From the NCBI GenBank assembly GCA_030537455.1, contig JAUNMR010000005.1, forward strand, positions 91,183 through 155,182: 64,000 bases of DNA. Reading direction: 5' to 3'. The notes under the pieces are model-generated. The model had not been told where the DNA came from. It did not search any database and was given only the letters and a program-made list of their open reading frames with translations. This DNA is from Planctomycetia bacterium (GTDB lineage Bacteria > Planctomycetota > Planctomycetia > Pirellulales > Thermoguttaceae). A program made the translations under genes and the position numbers. This document shows, one piece after another, positions 53,454 to 61,454 of the stretch. Positions within the stretch are counted from its first letter, which is position 1. The number at the start of each line of letters is the position of its first letter.

Positions 53454-53939
53454 ATGAGTTCATTAGGGATAATTAGCGACACGCATAATAACGTTTCGCG
53501 TCTTATCGAGGCGCTGAGCGTTTTTGCCGATTACGGCGTCTCGCGCGTGATACACTGCGGCGATATCACCACGCCGGAGACAGTGCGTTATTTCGCGCAG
53601 ATACCGACGAGTTTTGTCTTTGGCAATAATGACTTTCACAAGCTCGCGTTATCGGAGGAGACGGCGCAGATCGGGGCAGAGTCTTTTGACACAGACGGCG
53701 TCGTGCAGTGGCAAGGTCGACACGTGTACTTTACTCATGGCGATCGGATATCGCTACTGCGTACGAATCTCGACTCCGGCAATTGGGACGTGGTCTGCTC
53801 CGGTCACACGCATTGCTTTAGCGTTAGTTACGTTGGCGCGACGCTAGCGCTCAATCCCGGCGCCGCGACGCTCGGTTCCTTTTGCATTTTGCAGGAAGAT
53901 CTGTCTGTGCTTCACTTTGTGGACGGGCGGCTGGCATAA
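53454..53939 (+). CDS. YfcE/MJ0936-type metallophosphoesterase, copy 2
   Basis: 161 residues from the ATG at 53454; a GTG five codons earlier is possible. The motifs SDTHNN, HCGDITTPE, GNNDF, FTHGDR and SGHTHC give a complete two-metal site. It is clearly a tandem paralogue of the preceding gene (shared HCGD and FGNND segments, LNPGA near the end) and has the shorter family-standard length. Confidence 0.85.
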   Translation: MSSLGIISDTHNNVSRLIEALSVFADYGVSRVIHCGDITTPETVRYFAQIPTSFVFGNNDFHKLALSEETAQIGAESFDTDGVVQWQGRHVYFTHGDRISLLRTNLDSGNWDVVCSGHTHCFSVSYVGATLALNPGAATLGSFCILQEDLSVLHFVDGRLA

Positions 53940-54002
53940 TAGCCAGGCGTTGTTCCTTCCTGCGACAGCACTGTCGACTCAATGTCGGTTTACGGAGCTT
54001 CG

Positions 54003-54842
54003 TTACATCTTCTTTATCCAGGCGGGGCGGACGTCATCGGGTAGGAAGTTTGCAATACTCGGAGGCTCATCGTTTTCGAGCGACCATTTCTCAACGTCAC
54101 GAAGATCCTCAATCTCCTATGGAGTGAACGCTCCGTCAGGCAAAATTCTCAGAAGAATATCATTGACTCTTACCCAATCCGTTTTCATTCGAAGTAACTT
54201 CACCAACGCTTCATTATAATACATTCCGACACCTCTTAAAATCAGCAGTATTTGTTCGGCAACTGAACCGGCTGAACCGTCCATAATTTGTGCGATAGCT
54301 TCAGCGACCATCTCTTTGTAATTTTTAGCGGCATACTCTGAAAGACTATTGAAACCCTCGTCGGAATAAATAAACATTCTTTCTCTGTACGCGTCAAGTT
54401 CACACGTAAGGTTTAGCCGCTCCTTGAAAGGCAAGATACTCTCACAGTAGTAAAGCAAAGCATGACCGATTTCGTGTTGATACCCATGAAAAGGCGACGT
54501 TGTCGAAAACCATCCTTCTGGCGCGTTCAAAAAATACGCCGTAGCCGCCATTCTTCCCAATTTGGGTCGGAGCAGAAGGGCGCGTTCTTCGGGATTGTAA
54601 CTGGCAAAGGCGCCCCTGGCAACAACTCGCTGATCCGACCTGATCGTTTCAATAATCCCAATCGTACCGAACATATTTCGAGCGCGAATCAGCTCTTGAT
54701 TCACGTCGTTGGCGACTTCAATTGGAATCTTTTTGTAGCAGAACTGCCTTGTCGTTATCGGTGGAAATCCAGCGTACATAGTCGTTGAACTTATCGTATT
54801 TGTCTTTGCTGACGGCGCCGACTACAATAATGCGGAGTGTTT
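54003..54842 (-). pseudogene. Broken phage-type zincin metallopeptidase gene
   Basis: The longest intact part (54117-54779) encodes HEIGHALLYYCE (HExxH) followed by SLSEYAAKNYKEMVAEAIAQ. This is the arrangement of zincin-like domains found at the ends of phage head or minor-capsid proteins. Two lesions are visible. First, directly after its TAG stop (54117-54119) the same frame continues for 37 codons (EIEDLRDVEKWSLENDEP and on) to a TAA at 54003, so a CAG-to-TAG change is likely. Second, upstream the protein-like sequence VSKDKYDKFNDYVRWISTDN lies in another frame; removing one A in the A5 run at 54730-54734 joins the two as LLQKIPIEVAND. The composition is more AT-rich than the neighbours. 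The domain identity is inferred from the motif pair. Confidence 0.6.
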
Positions 54843-54961
54843 ATTATAGGCAATGCAAAGTTTCGTTTTTTTCCTAGTTGGACTGGCAGTGTTTTGGGGA
54901 TCAACAGCTTGAATACTCATTGCCTGCAACGTTAAGTCTGGGAAGCGCATGTTTGACATTG
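54824..54961 (-). pseudogene. Short frame overlapping the zincin relic, possible N-terminal fragment
   Basis: 45 codons from ATG (54961) to TAG, protein-like in composition (MRFPDLTLQAMSIQ, then a KKTKLCIAYNK end). It overlaps the zincin relic by 19 bases in another frame, which suggests a further frameshift of one ancestral gene. No ribosome site and no homology are recognised. Confidence 0.3.
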
Positions 54962-54998
54962 AAAGTCAATGAGTTGGGACTTACGCTGGTTCCAATTT

Positions 54999-55118
54999 AA
55001 CAAATATCCGTACTATGAAGTTGCTTAAAAACCTCTCGCGTGGAAAGAGTGGAGCCGTCGATACTGTAAGTCACAAACTTACAACGTCTCCATATAATAA
55101 TTGTGGGTAATATTGTTC
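54999..55118 (-). pseudogene. Protein-like frame remnant
   Basis: A start-less 39-codon frame ending in KFVTYSIDGSTLSTREVFKQ and a few residues more. It adjoins the zincin relic on the same strand and may be part of the same decayed insertion. Identity unknown. Confidence 0.25.
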
Positions 55119-55508
55119 ACGGAATTGTGTGGAATGTGTGTTAGTGGTCTCCACTAACACGCCGTTCTGATCTGTTTCGTTTTGTCTCTTGGTCGACCTT
55201 GCCCTCTATGGTCTTCGTTTGCCGAGTTACACAGTTTCTCTTGCGTGCACACTGGCGATTTGAATTAAGCGTCTTACCTAAGCCCTGGTAGGCGGTCGGT
55301 CGGCACAATAGTCTTTTTTTCTGGCGATTGTGGTAGGAAAAAGTTAGCAAAGATTAAAAAGAGTCTTTTTTGGGTCGTTTGTTTCTGGTATACTGGGAGT
55401 ATTCGCGACGCGGTCGCGTTTGTGGTTTGACGCCAACGCTCGTGTCTGAGCGTGTCTTGGCGCCTTTACGTCACATTCCCTAGACCAGACTTTATCGAGG
55501 ACGACACG
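55119..55508. other. Intergenic region before dhaK
   Basis: No gene. Contains a perfect 10-bp inverted repeat GTGTTAGTGG-TCT-CCACTAACAC (55138-55160), which may mark the edge of the decayed island, a short A/T-run hairpin (AAAAAGA/TCTTTTTT, about 55353-55369) and the dhaK promoter. Confidence 0.45.
55386..55394 (+). promoter_or_regulatory. Extended -10 promoter of dhaK
   Basis: TGGTATACT is an extended -10 element. The -35 position is a T-run (TTTTTT) at 17 bases. It is about 115 bases from the dhaK ATG. Confidence 0.45.
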
Positions 55509-56513
55509 ATGGTAATGAAGAAATTTTTGAACGACCCTCAACAGGTGACGAGTGAACTATTGGAAGGTTACGCGATGTGCTATCCCGACAAGGTTAAGCT
55601 TGTTTCGGGCAAGATCGTGGTTCGCGCGCATGCGAAATCGACGGATAAAGTCGCGATCGTTACGCTCGGCGGCGCGGGTCATGAGCCGGCGCTGAGCGGA
55701 TTCGTCGGCGAGGGTATGCTCGACGCGTCTGTCGTTGGCGATATTTTTGCCGCGCCCGGCGCTCCGTTGGTCGTGGAAGCGCTACGCCTTTTCAAAGACT
55801 ACAAGGGTATTATCCTCGTGGTTCTCAATCACGAGGGCGACCAGCGCAACGCCAATATGGCTCTCATGATGGCGGCGAAAGAGGGTCTGAAAGTTTCGAA
55901 AATTGTCACGGCCGAAGACATTGCCCCTGGTATCGACGCGCCTGCTTCGGAACGTCGTGGTTTGGGCGGCTGTGTTCCGTTGATTAAGATCCTCGGCGCC
56001 GCGGCGGAACAGGGGCTTGGCGTGGATGAAATCCTCGAGCTGGGCGAACGCTTCAATCAGCGCATGGCGACCCTTGCCGTGACTCTGAAAGTCGCGACGC
56101 ATCCTCAAGCCGGTCAAGAGATTGGCGCGCTCGGCGACGATCAGATGGAAATCGGCATGGGTCAGCACGGCGAAGGCGGCGGAAATGGTCCGGAACTGAT
56201 GCAAAGCGCCGACTGGGTAGCTGAGACTATGATTAAGAAACTCTTGCGCGCGGTCGACGCCAAGGCCGGCGAAGAAATCGCCCTGATTATCAACGGCAGC
56301 GGCGCGACGACCCTCATGGAAATGTTCGTGGTCTATCGTAAGGCGAGCCAAGTGGCGACGGAAATGGGCGTTAAGATCGCCGCGAGCCGTTGCGATGAAA
56401 TCCTTACCGTCCAAGAGGCGGCCGGCTTCCAGATGTTCGTCGGCGTCTTCGATAAGGACACGCTGGCGCTCTTTAACGCGCCGAGCGACGCGCCCTACTG
56501 GGTGGTGCGCTAA
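55509..56513 (+). CDS. dhaK: Dihydroxyacetone kinase subunit DhaK
   Basis: 334 residues from the ATG at 55509, which has GAGG at eight bases; a start 19 codons earlier is not supported. It shows GGAGHEPALSGFVGEGMLDASVVGD (substrate loop), FKDYKGIILVVLNHEGDQRN, and the His220 in GMGQHGEGGG that forms the hemiaminal with dihydroxyacetone. DhaL follows at 109 bases. The PTS partner DhaM is not in the window, so the phosphate donor (ATP or PTS) is open. Product: dihydroxyacetone phosphate. Confidence 0.9.
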   Translation: MVMKKFLNDPQQVTSELLEGYAMCYPDKVKLVSGKIVVRAHAKSTDKVAIVTLGGAGHEPALSGFVGEGMLDASVVGDIFAAPGAPLVVEALRLFKDYKGIILVVLNHEGDQRNANMALMMAAKEGLKVSKIVTAEDIAPGIDAPASERRGLGGCVPLIKILGAAAEQGLGVDEILELGERFNQRMATLAVTLKVATHPQAGQEIGALGDDQMEIGMGQHGEGGGNGPELMQSADWVAETMIKKLLRAVDAKAGEEIALIINGSGATTLMEMFVVYRKASQVATEMGVKIAASRCDEILTVQEAAGFQMFVGVFDKDTLALFNAPSDAPYWVVR

Positions 56514-56579
56514 GGTTCGCGCCATTGGAGGCGGTAATGTAAGAGCGCGCGCCGTTTGACGTGCGTTCGAACAATACTC

Positions 56580-56602
56580 GCGCCCGACCTTTTGTCGGGC
56601 GC
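56580..56602 (+). promoter_or_regulatory. Intercistronic hairpin between dhaK and dhaL
   Basis: GCGCCCGAC pairs perfectly with GTCGGGCGC and is followed by only three T. It may partly terminate or set the dhaK/dhaL ratio. Confidence 0.5.
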
Positions 56603-56622
56603 TTTGAACTGCAAATATAAAG

Positions 56623-57252
56623 ATGACGACAGTATTTACAAAAGATTATCTTCGCAAGGCGCTCTCTCTGGCCTTGCAGTCGGTCAATTCTCAATTTGAC
56701 CAACTCAACGCGCTCGATGCGGCGACCGGCGACGGCGACCACGGCACGGCGATCGTCTCAACGCTTCAGGCTGCGGTGAAGGCGAGCGAGGCGGAGGCGT
56801 CCCTGAAGGACATGCTCTCTAATATCGCAATGGAGATTATGAGCGCCACCGGCGGTTCGACCAGCTCGCTTTATGGTTCGTTCTTTATGGGCATGAGCGA
56901 CGGCGCCACGAGCGAAGCGCTCGACCCGGCTCAAACGGTCGCAATGTTCCAATCCGGTCTGACTATGATGCAGACAATGACCACGGCGAAGGTCGGCGAT
57001 AAGACGATGATGGACGCAATGCTTCCGGCGACGTCAGCGCTGACCGAAACGTTGCAGTCCAATAGCGGCGCGACGTTGGCGGAGTTGTTCGGCGCTGCGG
57101 CGAAGGCCGCGAAAGAGGGCGCGGAACGTACGGTGGACTACATCGCTAAGTTCGGTCGCGCTAAGAATTTAGGCGAACGCTCGCGCGGTAGTCAGGACGC
57201 TGGCGCCACGAGCCTGGCGCTGGTCTTCCAAGCGTTTGCCGACGCGCTGTAA
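56623..57252 (+). CDS. dhaL: Dihydroxyacetone kinase subunit DhaL
   Basis: 209 residues. The Mg-nucleotide site has AATGDGDHGTAIVSTL. GGSTSSLYGSFFMGM, KTMMDAMLPA and the closing SRGSQDAGATSLALVF (R-G-x-x-D-A-G-A) are family signatures. DhaL carries the nucleotide that phosphorylates dihydroxyacetone held by DhaK. The length is standard. It lies in an operon with dhaK and the LsrF-like gene. Confidence 0.93.
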   Translation: MTTVFTKDYLRKALSLALQSVNSQFDQLNALDAATGDGDHGTAIVSTLQAAVKASEAEASLKDMLSNIAMEIMSATGGSTSSLYGSFFMGMSDGATSEALDPAQTVAMFQSGLTMMQTMTTAKVGDKTMMDAMLPATSALTETLQSNSGATLAELFGAAAKAAKEGAERTVDYIAKFGRAKNLGERSRGSQDAGATSLALVFQAFADAL

Positions 57253-57351
57253 ATCCGAGGTTACGTCGTCGCGCCCGCCAGATCGGACGACGCGGTGTAT
57301 TGGGAGTTTCAATTTTAATTTTTACACACATAAACACAGGACAATATCATT

Positions 57352-58263
57352 ATGGCTGATAATGAAGGCAATATTGACGCGAAAGACTTTGGCATTGGTA
57401 TTCCGCAAAAGCAAGAGGGATTTTTCCTCAAGGGCAATGAAAACGCGTGCTACGGAATCAAGTCTCGTTTGGCGCAGGTCTTTAATCCTCGCTCCGGTCG
57501 CGCCGTCATGCTTGCGTTCGACCACGGTTTCATTATGGGACCGACTTCTGGTCTTGAACGAATCGACCTGACGATCAATCCCCTGATCGAATACGCGGAC
57601 TGCATTATGTGCACGCGCGGTATTCTTCGTTCGATCGTTCCTCCGACCTGCAACAAGCCGGTCTCTCTTCGTTTCGACTCCGGCACGACGATTCTCACGA
57701 GTCTTAATGACGAAACGCTCGAAGATATCGAGGACGCCGTGCGTCTGAACGCCTCCCTACTGGCCGTTATGGTCGCGATTGGCGATCCGGATCACGAGGG
57801 TTCCACGATTCGCAATCTGACGAAGACGGTCGACATGGGTCTTCGCTACGGTATTCCGACCCTCGGCGTGACCGCCGTCGGTAAGAACCTCACGCGCGAC
57901 GCTCGTTACCTGAGTCTGGCCACGCGCGTTTGTGCCGAAAACGGCGCGAACGTTATTAAGACGTACTACTGCGATGAACACTTCGACCAGGTCGTTAATA
58001 GTTGCCCGGTTCCGATTGTGATCGCTGGCGGTAAGAAGCTTCCGGAACGCGATGCGCTGACGCTCGCCAAGAATGCAATCGACCAAGGCGCCGCTGGCGT
58101 CGATATGGGACGCAATATTTTCCAATCGGACAGCCCGGTCGGTATGATCCTGGCGGTACGTGAAGTGGTGCACAATGGCGCGACGGTCGACCAAGCGTAC
58201 GACTGCTATCAGACGTACAAAGCGGAAGGGAAATGCCCCAACGCCTGTTGCTGTAATAAGTAG
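57352..58263 (+). CDS. lsrF: LsrF-like class I aldolase/thiolase
   Basis: 303 residues, closely resembling LsrF over the whole length: MLAFDHGFIMGPTSGLERID, CTRGILRSIVPP, IKTYYCDEHF with Lys203, PVPIVIAGGKKLPERDAL and GAAGVDMGRNIFQSDSPV. LsrF cleaves the phosphorylated autoinducer-2 product to acetyl-CoA and dihydroxyacetone phosphate. None of the other lsr genes (transporter, LsrK, LsrG, LsrR) is present. The partner genes dhaK and dhaL make the same product. The protein ends in a Cys-rich tail (KCPNACCCNK) that E. coli LsrF lacks, as I recall it. The fold is certain; the AI-2 role is doubtful here. Confidence 0.85.
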   Translation: MADNEGNIDAKDFGIGIPQKQEGFFLKGNENACYGIKSRLAQVFNPRSGRAVMLAFDHGFIMGPTSGLERIDLTINPLIEYADCIMCTRGILRSIVPPTCNKPVSLRFDSGTTILTSLNDETLEDIEDAVRLNASLLAVMVAIGDPDHEGSTIRNLTKTVDMGLRYGIPTLGVTAVGKNLTRDARYLSLATRVCAENGANVIKTYYCDEHFDQVVNSCPVPIVIAGGKKLPERDALTLAKNAIDQGAAGVDMGRNIFQSDSPVGMILAVREVVHNGATVDQAYDCYQTYKAEGKCPNACCCNK

Positions 58264-58355
58264 TCTAACTTCGTCGTACTGTCATTTAGGTCAATCGCTG
58301 GCGTCGCGTCGTCGGCATGTCAAAATGACAGGACGTTTGAGGTTTTTTTGAAATG

Positions 58356-58398
58356 AAAAGCGCCCGGCGATTGCAACGGCTCGCCGGGCGCTTTTTTT
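58356..58398 (+). terminator. Terminator of dhaK-dhaL-lsrF
   Basis: AAAAGCGCCCGGCGA pairs with TCGCCGGGCGCTTTT and runs into seven T. Very strong. Confidence 0.9.
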
Positions 58399-58420
58399 AT
58401 GTGCGCTGATACATGGGCTG

Positions 58421-58452
58421 AAAAAAAAGCCTCGAGCGACGTGGCTCGGGGC
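58421..58452 (-). terminator. tyrS terminator
   Basis: On the minus strand CCCCGAGC pairs with GCTCGAGG around a 6-base loop and is followed by eight T. Confidence 0.8.
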
Positions 58453-58494
58453 GTGGAAGCGTCTCGACTGATTGTCGTTGAACTGCGGTTAGGC

Positions 58495-59781
58495 TCACAC
58501 GAATTTCAGGAGCGCATAGCGTTTTTTACCGCTACGCAGAATAATGACCGTTTCACTGGCCAAGTCATTGAGCGATAGGAAGTAGTTGACGTCAGTGACC
58601 GCGCGATTGTTCAGGTAGGCGCCGCCTTGCTGTACGGCGCGTCGCGCGTCGCTCTTAGTCTTTGCCAGACCGGTGGCGACGAAGGCGTCGAGAATACTCA
58701 TTTCGCTGTGATCGAGTTTTTCACGTGAGAACTCTTGGCTAGGCACGTCGGCGAAGATAGAGACGAGCTCCGCGTCGGAGAGTTGTGAAATTTCCGCGCC
58801 AAAGAAAATATCAGTGGCGCGTTGGGCCGCCTGCAATCCCTCTTGACCATGAGCGAGCGTCGTAAGTTCCTTTGCGACCTGCTTTTGGAGAATGCGTTTG
58901 CCAAGATTAGCCTGGTGCTCGGCGATGAGTGCGTTGGCTTCCTCTTGGTTGAGGTCGGTGAAGAACCGGAAGGCGTTTTCGATATCGGCGTCGTCGACGT
59001 TGATCCAGTACTGATAGAACTGGTAGGGGCTTGTCTTTTCCGGGTCGAGCCACAGCGCTCCGGATTCGGATTTACCCATTTTTTTACCGTCGCTTTTCAG
59101 GAGCAGCTTACTGGTGAGACCGTAGAGTTGCACGCCGTCCATTCTTCTGGCAAGATCAATGCCCGCGGTGATATTGCCCCATTGGTCGCTGCCGCCGATT
59201 TGTACTTCGCAGCCATAAGCGCGATGCAGGTGGACAAAGTCGTAAGACTGCAGGAGCATATAGCTGAATTCGGTGTAACTCAGACCGGAGTCGGAGTCCA
59301 GGCGGCTCTTGACGGAGTCTTTCGTGAGCATGACGTTGACTTGGAAGAGTTTGCCGATATCGCGCAGGAATTCCAGGTAGGAGAACCCCTTGGTCCACTC
59401 GTAATTATTCACGAGGATCGCTTTATTTTGGGCGTCGTCGTCGAAGTTGATAAATCTCGCAAGTTGCTTTTGAATGCATTCGACGTTGTACTGGATTTGG
59501 TCGAGAGTCTGCAGATTTCTTTCAGAGCTTCTACCGCTGGGGTCGCCGATCATACCGGTGGCTCCTCCGACCAGCGCGATCGGTTTGTGACCGGCGCGTT
59601 GGAAACGACGCAGGTTCATGACGGCGACCAGGTGTCCGACGTGTAGAGAATCGGCGGTGGGGTCGAAACCGTTATAGACGGTTCGTTGAGTCGAGAGGAA
59701 TTCGTTGATCTTTTCGTCTGTGGTCTGATTGAGTAGACCGCGCCATGTCATCTCGCGTATGACGTCAAATGAAACGTTCAT
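58495..59781 (-). CDS. tyrS: Tyrosine-tRNA ligase
   Basis: 428 residues from the ATG at 59781; a TTG five codons earlier is possible. A class I synthetase with HVGH (HIGH motif) in SLHVGHLVAVMNLRRFQ, GDPSGRSSER, SDQWGNI and the KMSKS-type KKMGKSESG. The C-terminal S4 domain (~360-428) includes FVATGLAKTKSDARRAVQQGG. It charges tRNA-Tyr. It has its own promoter and terminator. Confidence 0.95.
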   Translation of the reverse strand: MNVSFDVIREMTWRGLLNQTTDEKINEFLSTQRTVYNGFDPTADSLHVGHLVAVMNLRRFQRAGHKPIALVGGATGMIGDPSGRSSERNLQTLDQIQYNVECIQKQLARFINFDDDAQNKAILVNNYEWTKGFSYLEFLRDIGKLFQVNVMLTKDSVKSRLDSDSGLSYTEFSYMLLQSYDFVHLHRAYGCEVQIGGSDQWGNITAGIDLARRMDGVQLYGLTSKLLLKSDGKKMGKSESGALWLDPEKTSPYQFYQYWINVDDADIENAFRFFTDLNQEEANALIAEHQANLGKRILQKQVAKELTTLAHGQEGLQAAQRATDIFFGAEISQLSDAELVSIFADVPSQEFSREKLDHSEMSILDAFVATGLAKTKSDARRAVQQGGAYLNNRAVTDVNYFLSLNDLASETVIILRSGKKRYALLKFV

Positions 59782-59864
59782 TTCGTTAGCTTTCAATATG
59801 AGCGGAGTTTGAATGATTTTGACTTGCCACAGCTGGACGCGTCAGACGCCAGCGACGTTTCCCC

Positions 59865-59892
59865 ATTGTATCGTATAACGTTTTGGCGTCAA
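59865..59892 (-). promoter_or_regulatory. tyrS promoter
   Basis: On the minus strand TTGACG, a 16-base spacer and TACAAT, about 80 bases before the tyrS ATG. Confidence 0.7.
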
Positions 59893-59987
59893 CGCGCTGT
59901 AATTAACGGTTAATCTTGCGACAACAGATATATAAAAAACTCAAATGGCGCCTTGATTGCTAGATAGAAACGTGGCGAAACGACAAG

Positions 59988-60024
59988 CCCCCCCTTGTGC
60001 TTGCGTTAGAAACTGTAGGATATA
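59988..60024 (+). promoter_or_regulatory. nifU promoter candidate with C-tract
   Basis: A run of seven C continues into TTGTGC (59995-60000). GGATAT or GATATA lies 17-18 bases on. It resembles the rpsR and rpmB promoters in its C-tract/TTGT junction, but the -10 is weaker. Confidence 0.4.
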
Positions 60025-60139
60025 TCGACAGACAGCAAGCGTATGAATTATAGCGCGTACGCGTGGTCATCGCACGCGTATCGAAGTACCGTCGGCGTTT
60101 AGGGTCTTGCATAGGCGAGAGAACGCGAGGAGGCGAATA

Positions 60140-61273
60140 ATGAGTTGGCAATATAGCGAGAAGACAAAACAACTATTTTTGGACGCGGTTCAAGGCAAGA
60201 GCGGCGCGCACGTAGGCGAGATTTCCGAGGCGGACGGCGTCGGCGAGCATGGCTCTGTGGCGTGCGGCGACGCGCTTAAATTCAGTTTTCGCGTTGAACG
60301 TAATGCTGACGATCCGCTCAAAGACAAGATCGTCGAGGCGAGATTCTTGACCTTTGGCTGTACCTCTGCAATTGCCGCTTCTGAGGCGCTCTGTCGTATT
60401 ATTGAAGAGCGTTCCCTCACGCCGCTGGAAGCGCTCAAGATTACCAATCAAGATATCGTAGAATACCTAGAGGGTCTTCCGACACAGAAGATCCATTGTT
60501 CCGTTATGGGCGCAGAGGCGCTCGAGGCGGCGGTCTTCGATTGGGCGAGTAAGCGCAACGTCGATATGGAAGCGCTTGGTTACAAACGACTTGTAACTGA
60601 AGAGAATGAAGGGCGCTTGGTCTGTTCTTGCTTTGGCATTACCGAGCCATATTTACGTCGTAAGATTCGTGAACTGAACCTTCATACCGTTGAAGAGGTA
60701 ACCGGCGCGATTAAAGCGGGCGGCGCTTGCGGAACCTGTCGTGGCGAGATCCAAGATATCATTACGGAGATCTGGTCGGGCTCTTGCGGTAGCGAAGAGG
60801 GTTCGAGTTGTTCTTTCGACCCAGTGGCGGAACAGATCGCCACGAGTTGCTCCTTCGAACCCAAGAGCGCCAGCGCGCCAGTGACGTCCGCGCCGGTTCA
60901 AGAGTCTTCCAAGTCGGCGGCGTCCGGGTTTGTACCGCTGGCCACTGTTTCAATTGCCGCTAACGGGGACGTCGTACAGGATCCTAGTTATAAGACAGCG
61001 GAGGACGTTAGTAGTCTGACGCAGGAATATCAGAACGCGTCCCCATATCAGCGCATGAAATTGATCGAAAAAGTCATTGAGGAAGAGGTTCGCCCGATCC
61101 TGCGTCGCGACGGCGGCGACATTGAAATCGTCGACGTCAAGGACAACTTGATCTATATCTCAATGACAGGCGCGTGCGATAGTTGCGATAGCGCCACTGA
61201 GACGATCGAGTTAATCGTTAAGACGTTGCTACAGGACAAACTGGATCCCAAGTTGGACGTGATCGAGCTCTAG
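60140..61273 (+). CDS. nifU: NifU-type iron-sulfur cluster scaffold
   Basis: 377 residues from the ATG at 60140 with GAGGAGG six bases upstream; the start 11 codons earlier is rejected. An IscU-like domain (~1-125) holds three Cys ligands (SVACGDAL, FGCTSA, KIHCSV). A BFD-type [2Fe-2S] domain (~160-215) has CSCFG and CGTC. A C-terminal NifU domain (~300-377) has GACDSC. The linker between the last two contains two SCSF(D/E)P repeats with extra cysteines, making the protein longer than classical NifU (~310). It assembles Fe-S clusters. No nifS or nif genes are near. Confidence 0.92.
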   Translation: MSWQYSEKTKQLFLDAVQGKSGAHVGEISEADGVGEHGSVACGDALKFSFRVERNADDPLKDKIVEARFLTFGCTSAIAASEALCRIIEERSLTPLEALKITNQDIVEYLEGLPTQKIHCSVMGAEALEAAVFDWASKRNVDMEALGYKRLVTEENEGRLVCSCFGITEPYLRRKIRELNLHTVEEVTGAIKAGGACGTCRGEIQDIITEIWSGSCGSEEGSSCSFDPVAEQIATSCSFEPKSASAPVTSAPVQESSKSAASGFVPLATVSIAANGDVVQDPSYKTAEDVSSLTQEYQNASPYQRMKLIEKVIEEEVRPILRRDGGDIEIVDVKDNLIYISMTGACDSCDSATETIELIVKTLLQDKLDPKLDVIEL

Positions 61274-61350
61274 TTACGATTATAGTCGCGGAACAAGCGG
61301 GATTGACCAGACGCCGTATTTCATTAAGACTTGTAGCGTAACGAGATAGC

Positions 61351-61389
61351 AAAACGCGCGTCAAGGCAAATTGCTTTGGCGCGCGTTTT
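61351..61389. terminator. Bidirectional terminator between nifU and the oxidoreductase
   Basis: AAAACGCGCG pairs with CGCGCGTTTT around a 19-base loop, with A and T runs at the ends. Confidence 0.75.
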
Positions 61390-61454
61390 CGTTGATCGTC
61401 CAAAGGAGGCAACCCGTGTTGCTCATAGGTTGGCTTTAGATAAAAGGCTTGGAA

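Noticed and set aside
55141..55350. 69-codon minus-strand frame before dhaK
   Set aside because: Basic low-information sequence ending inside a palindrome; no start signal.
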